64,000 nucleotides of DNA from Endotrypanum monterogeii (Eukaryota; Euglenozoa; Kinetoplastea; Trypanosomatida; Trypanosomatidae). Made by a program: the position numbers and the translations under genes. The notes below the pieces were generated by a model. That model was given only the letters and a program-made list of their open reading frames with translations, did no database searches and was not told the origin of the DNA. The stretch covers positions 1-64,000 of the forward strand of contig CM007347.1 of assembly GCA_000333855.2 (NCBI GenBank). Reading direction: 5' to 3'. Below, piece after piece: positions 63,388 through 64,000 of this stretch. Every line of letters begins with the position of its first letter. The first letter of the stretch is position 1.

Positions 63388-64000
63388 AAAAAAGCTGACC
63401 AACCAACCAGACGTGATCAGGGTTACTCAAAACCTCTTGAGAGCAGAGCCCTGGAGAAAGGTAAATCTCTTCCACTCGGTACCACCCTGTCCTCGCCGCT
63501 TCTTTTAAAGTGAAACCTTGCACGAATAAATGTGACTTCAGACATAATATTCCCGCCACGCTCCGCAAAAGGTGAGGGGCTCCCATGCCACTGGCACAGT
63601 CAGAAATGGTAAGTAAGCTCGCAATCGCATTAGAAGATACCTGCGTGTGTAAAGATACAAGGCGGGAGGAGAAAAGGGGGGAAAAGAAAGGGATGGGAAG
63701 ATCTAGTCACCAGCTCCAAACGTAGTGAAGAGCAAGTGTGCTCTCGCAAAATAAAAAAAAAATGGACGATAGTTCGCTCTTTTCGACGACTGCCAATACA
63801 CGACAACGTCGCAAGCGGCGACGCACACCACTGCATTTACGTCAATGCCTTTATTCGAGGAACGTGCTCCCCCCCGCCGAGTGCCTTGCCGATAACCCGG
63901 GTATTGTGAGAGGCTGCATCCGCTGAAGAACGTAAATCCCTGGAGGAAGGAGGTAGCCGCTTCGAATTTATATTGGAGATGAAGGAGCGGTCGACCTCTG

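Larger units (their letters stand above)
61342..64000. other. Right-end gene-free region
   Basis: About 2.7 kb to the window edge with no supportable gene. Contains an ATA/ATT-rich stretch near 61891-61907, purine-rich sequence at 62870-63150 and a CA run at 63353-63383. An 82-codon minus-strand frame (63338-63586) ends in CA-encoded residues and is not convincing. It may be the long 3' untranslated region of a gene beyond the window. Confidence 0.55.

Noticed and set aside
63338..63586. An 82-codon minus-strand frame near the right edge
   Set aside because: It ends in CA-run-encoded residues and has no domain; it could only be rescued by homology evidence.

Overview
The window looks like the left end of a chromosome from a trypanosomatid of the Leishmania group (Leishmaniinae). 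It has about 30 perfect CCCTAA telomeric hexamers near the left edge, intron-less genes that all lie on one strand, long intergenic stretches rich in CA/TG and TA microsatellites and poly-A/poly-G runs, and pyrimidine tract plus AG signals just upstream of start codons, as expected for spliced-leader trans-splicing. From memory, the gene content and order (P450 CYP5122A1 type, RCK-type kinase, proteasome alpha 7, VIT iron transporter, FEN1) match the left end of Leishmania chromosome 27. That match is recalled, not computed.

Layout. Bases 1-86 are non-telomeric sequence and 85-268 are the telomeric array. The stretch up to 2301 is gene-free subtelomere. From 2302 to 61341 there are 25 supportable protein genes, every one on the minus strand and so transcribed toward the telomere. 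In window order they are: a redox-dead thioredoxin/TPR protein, meckelin, QTRT2, the STE24 CAAX protease, a DBP7-like DEAD-box helicase, a small membrane protein, a type I membrane protein, an unknown protein, a cytochrome P450, an RCK-like kinase, a small mitochondrial-type membrane protein, a RING-CH membrane ubiquitin ligase, a WW-CCCH protein of ZFP2/ZFP3 type, an unknown protein, a CCCH protein, a membrane-anchored SET protein, a propeller-like protein, an unknown protein, proteasome alpha 7, an LRR-CCCH protein with a membrane tail, VIT, a degenerate SETD-type protein, an unknown protein, FEN1 and an ODR-4-like protein. No strand switch, tRNA, rRNA or CRISPR array was recognised. The last 2.7 kb shows no gene.

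The genes do not form a metabolic operon. In kinetoplastids neighbouring genes share one polycistronic transcript, and expression is set afterwards by trans-splicing, polyadenylation and RNA-binding proteins. Three CCCH RNA-binding proteins lie within about 15 kb. Several products point to the flagellum or cilium (meckelin, RCK kinase), to RNA metabolism (QTRT2, DBP7, the CCCH proteins) and to membranes of the endomembrane system or mitochondrion.

The points most worth a second look are a 226-bp repeat present twice, 12.1 kb apart and about 98% identical; a 7.2-kb gene desert before FEN1 that may hold decayed retroelement or gene remnants; an LRR-CCCH protein with a C-terminal membrane tail; two atypical SET proteins; and the non-telomeric sequence capping the telomeric array. 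Several open reading frames extend upstream of the likely start. Starts were chosen by the first good ATG, the family's N-terminus and the position of the predicted splice acceptor.
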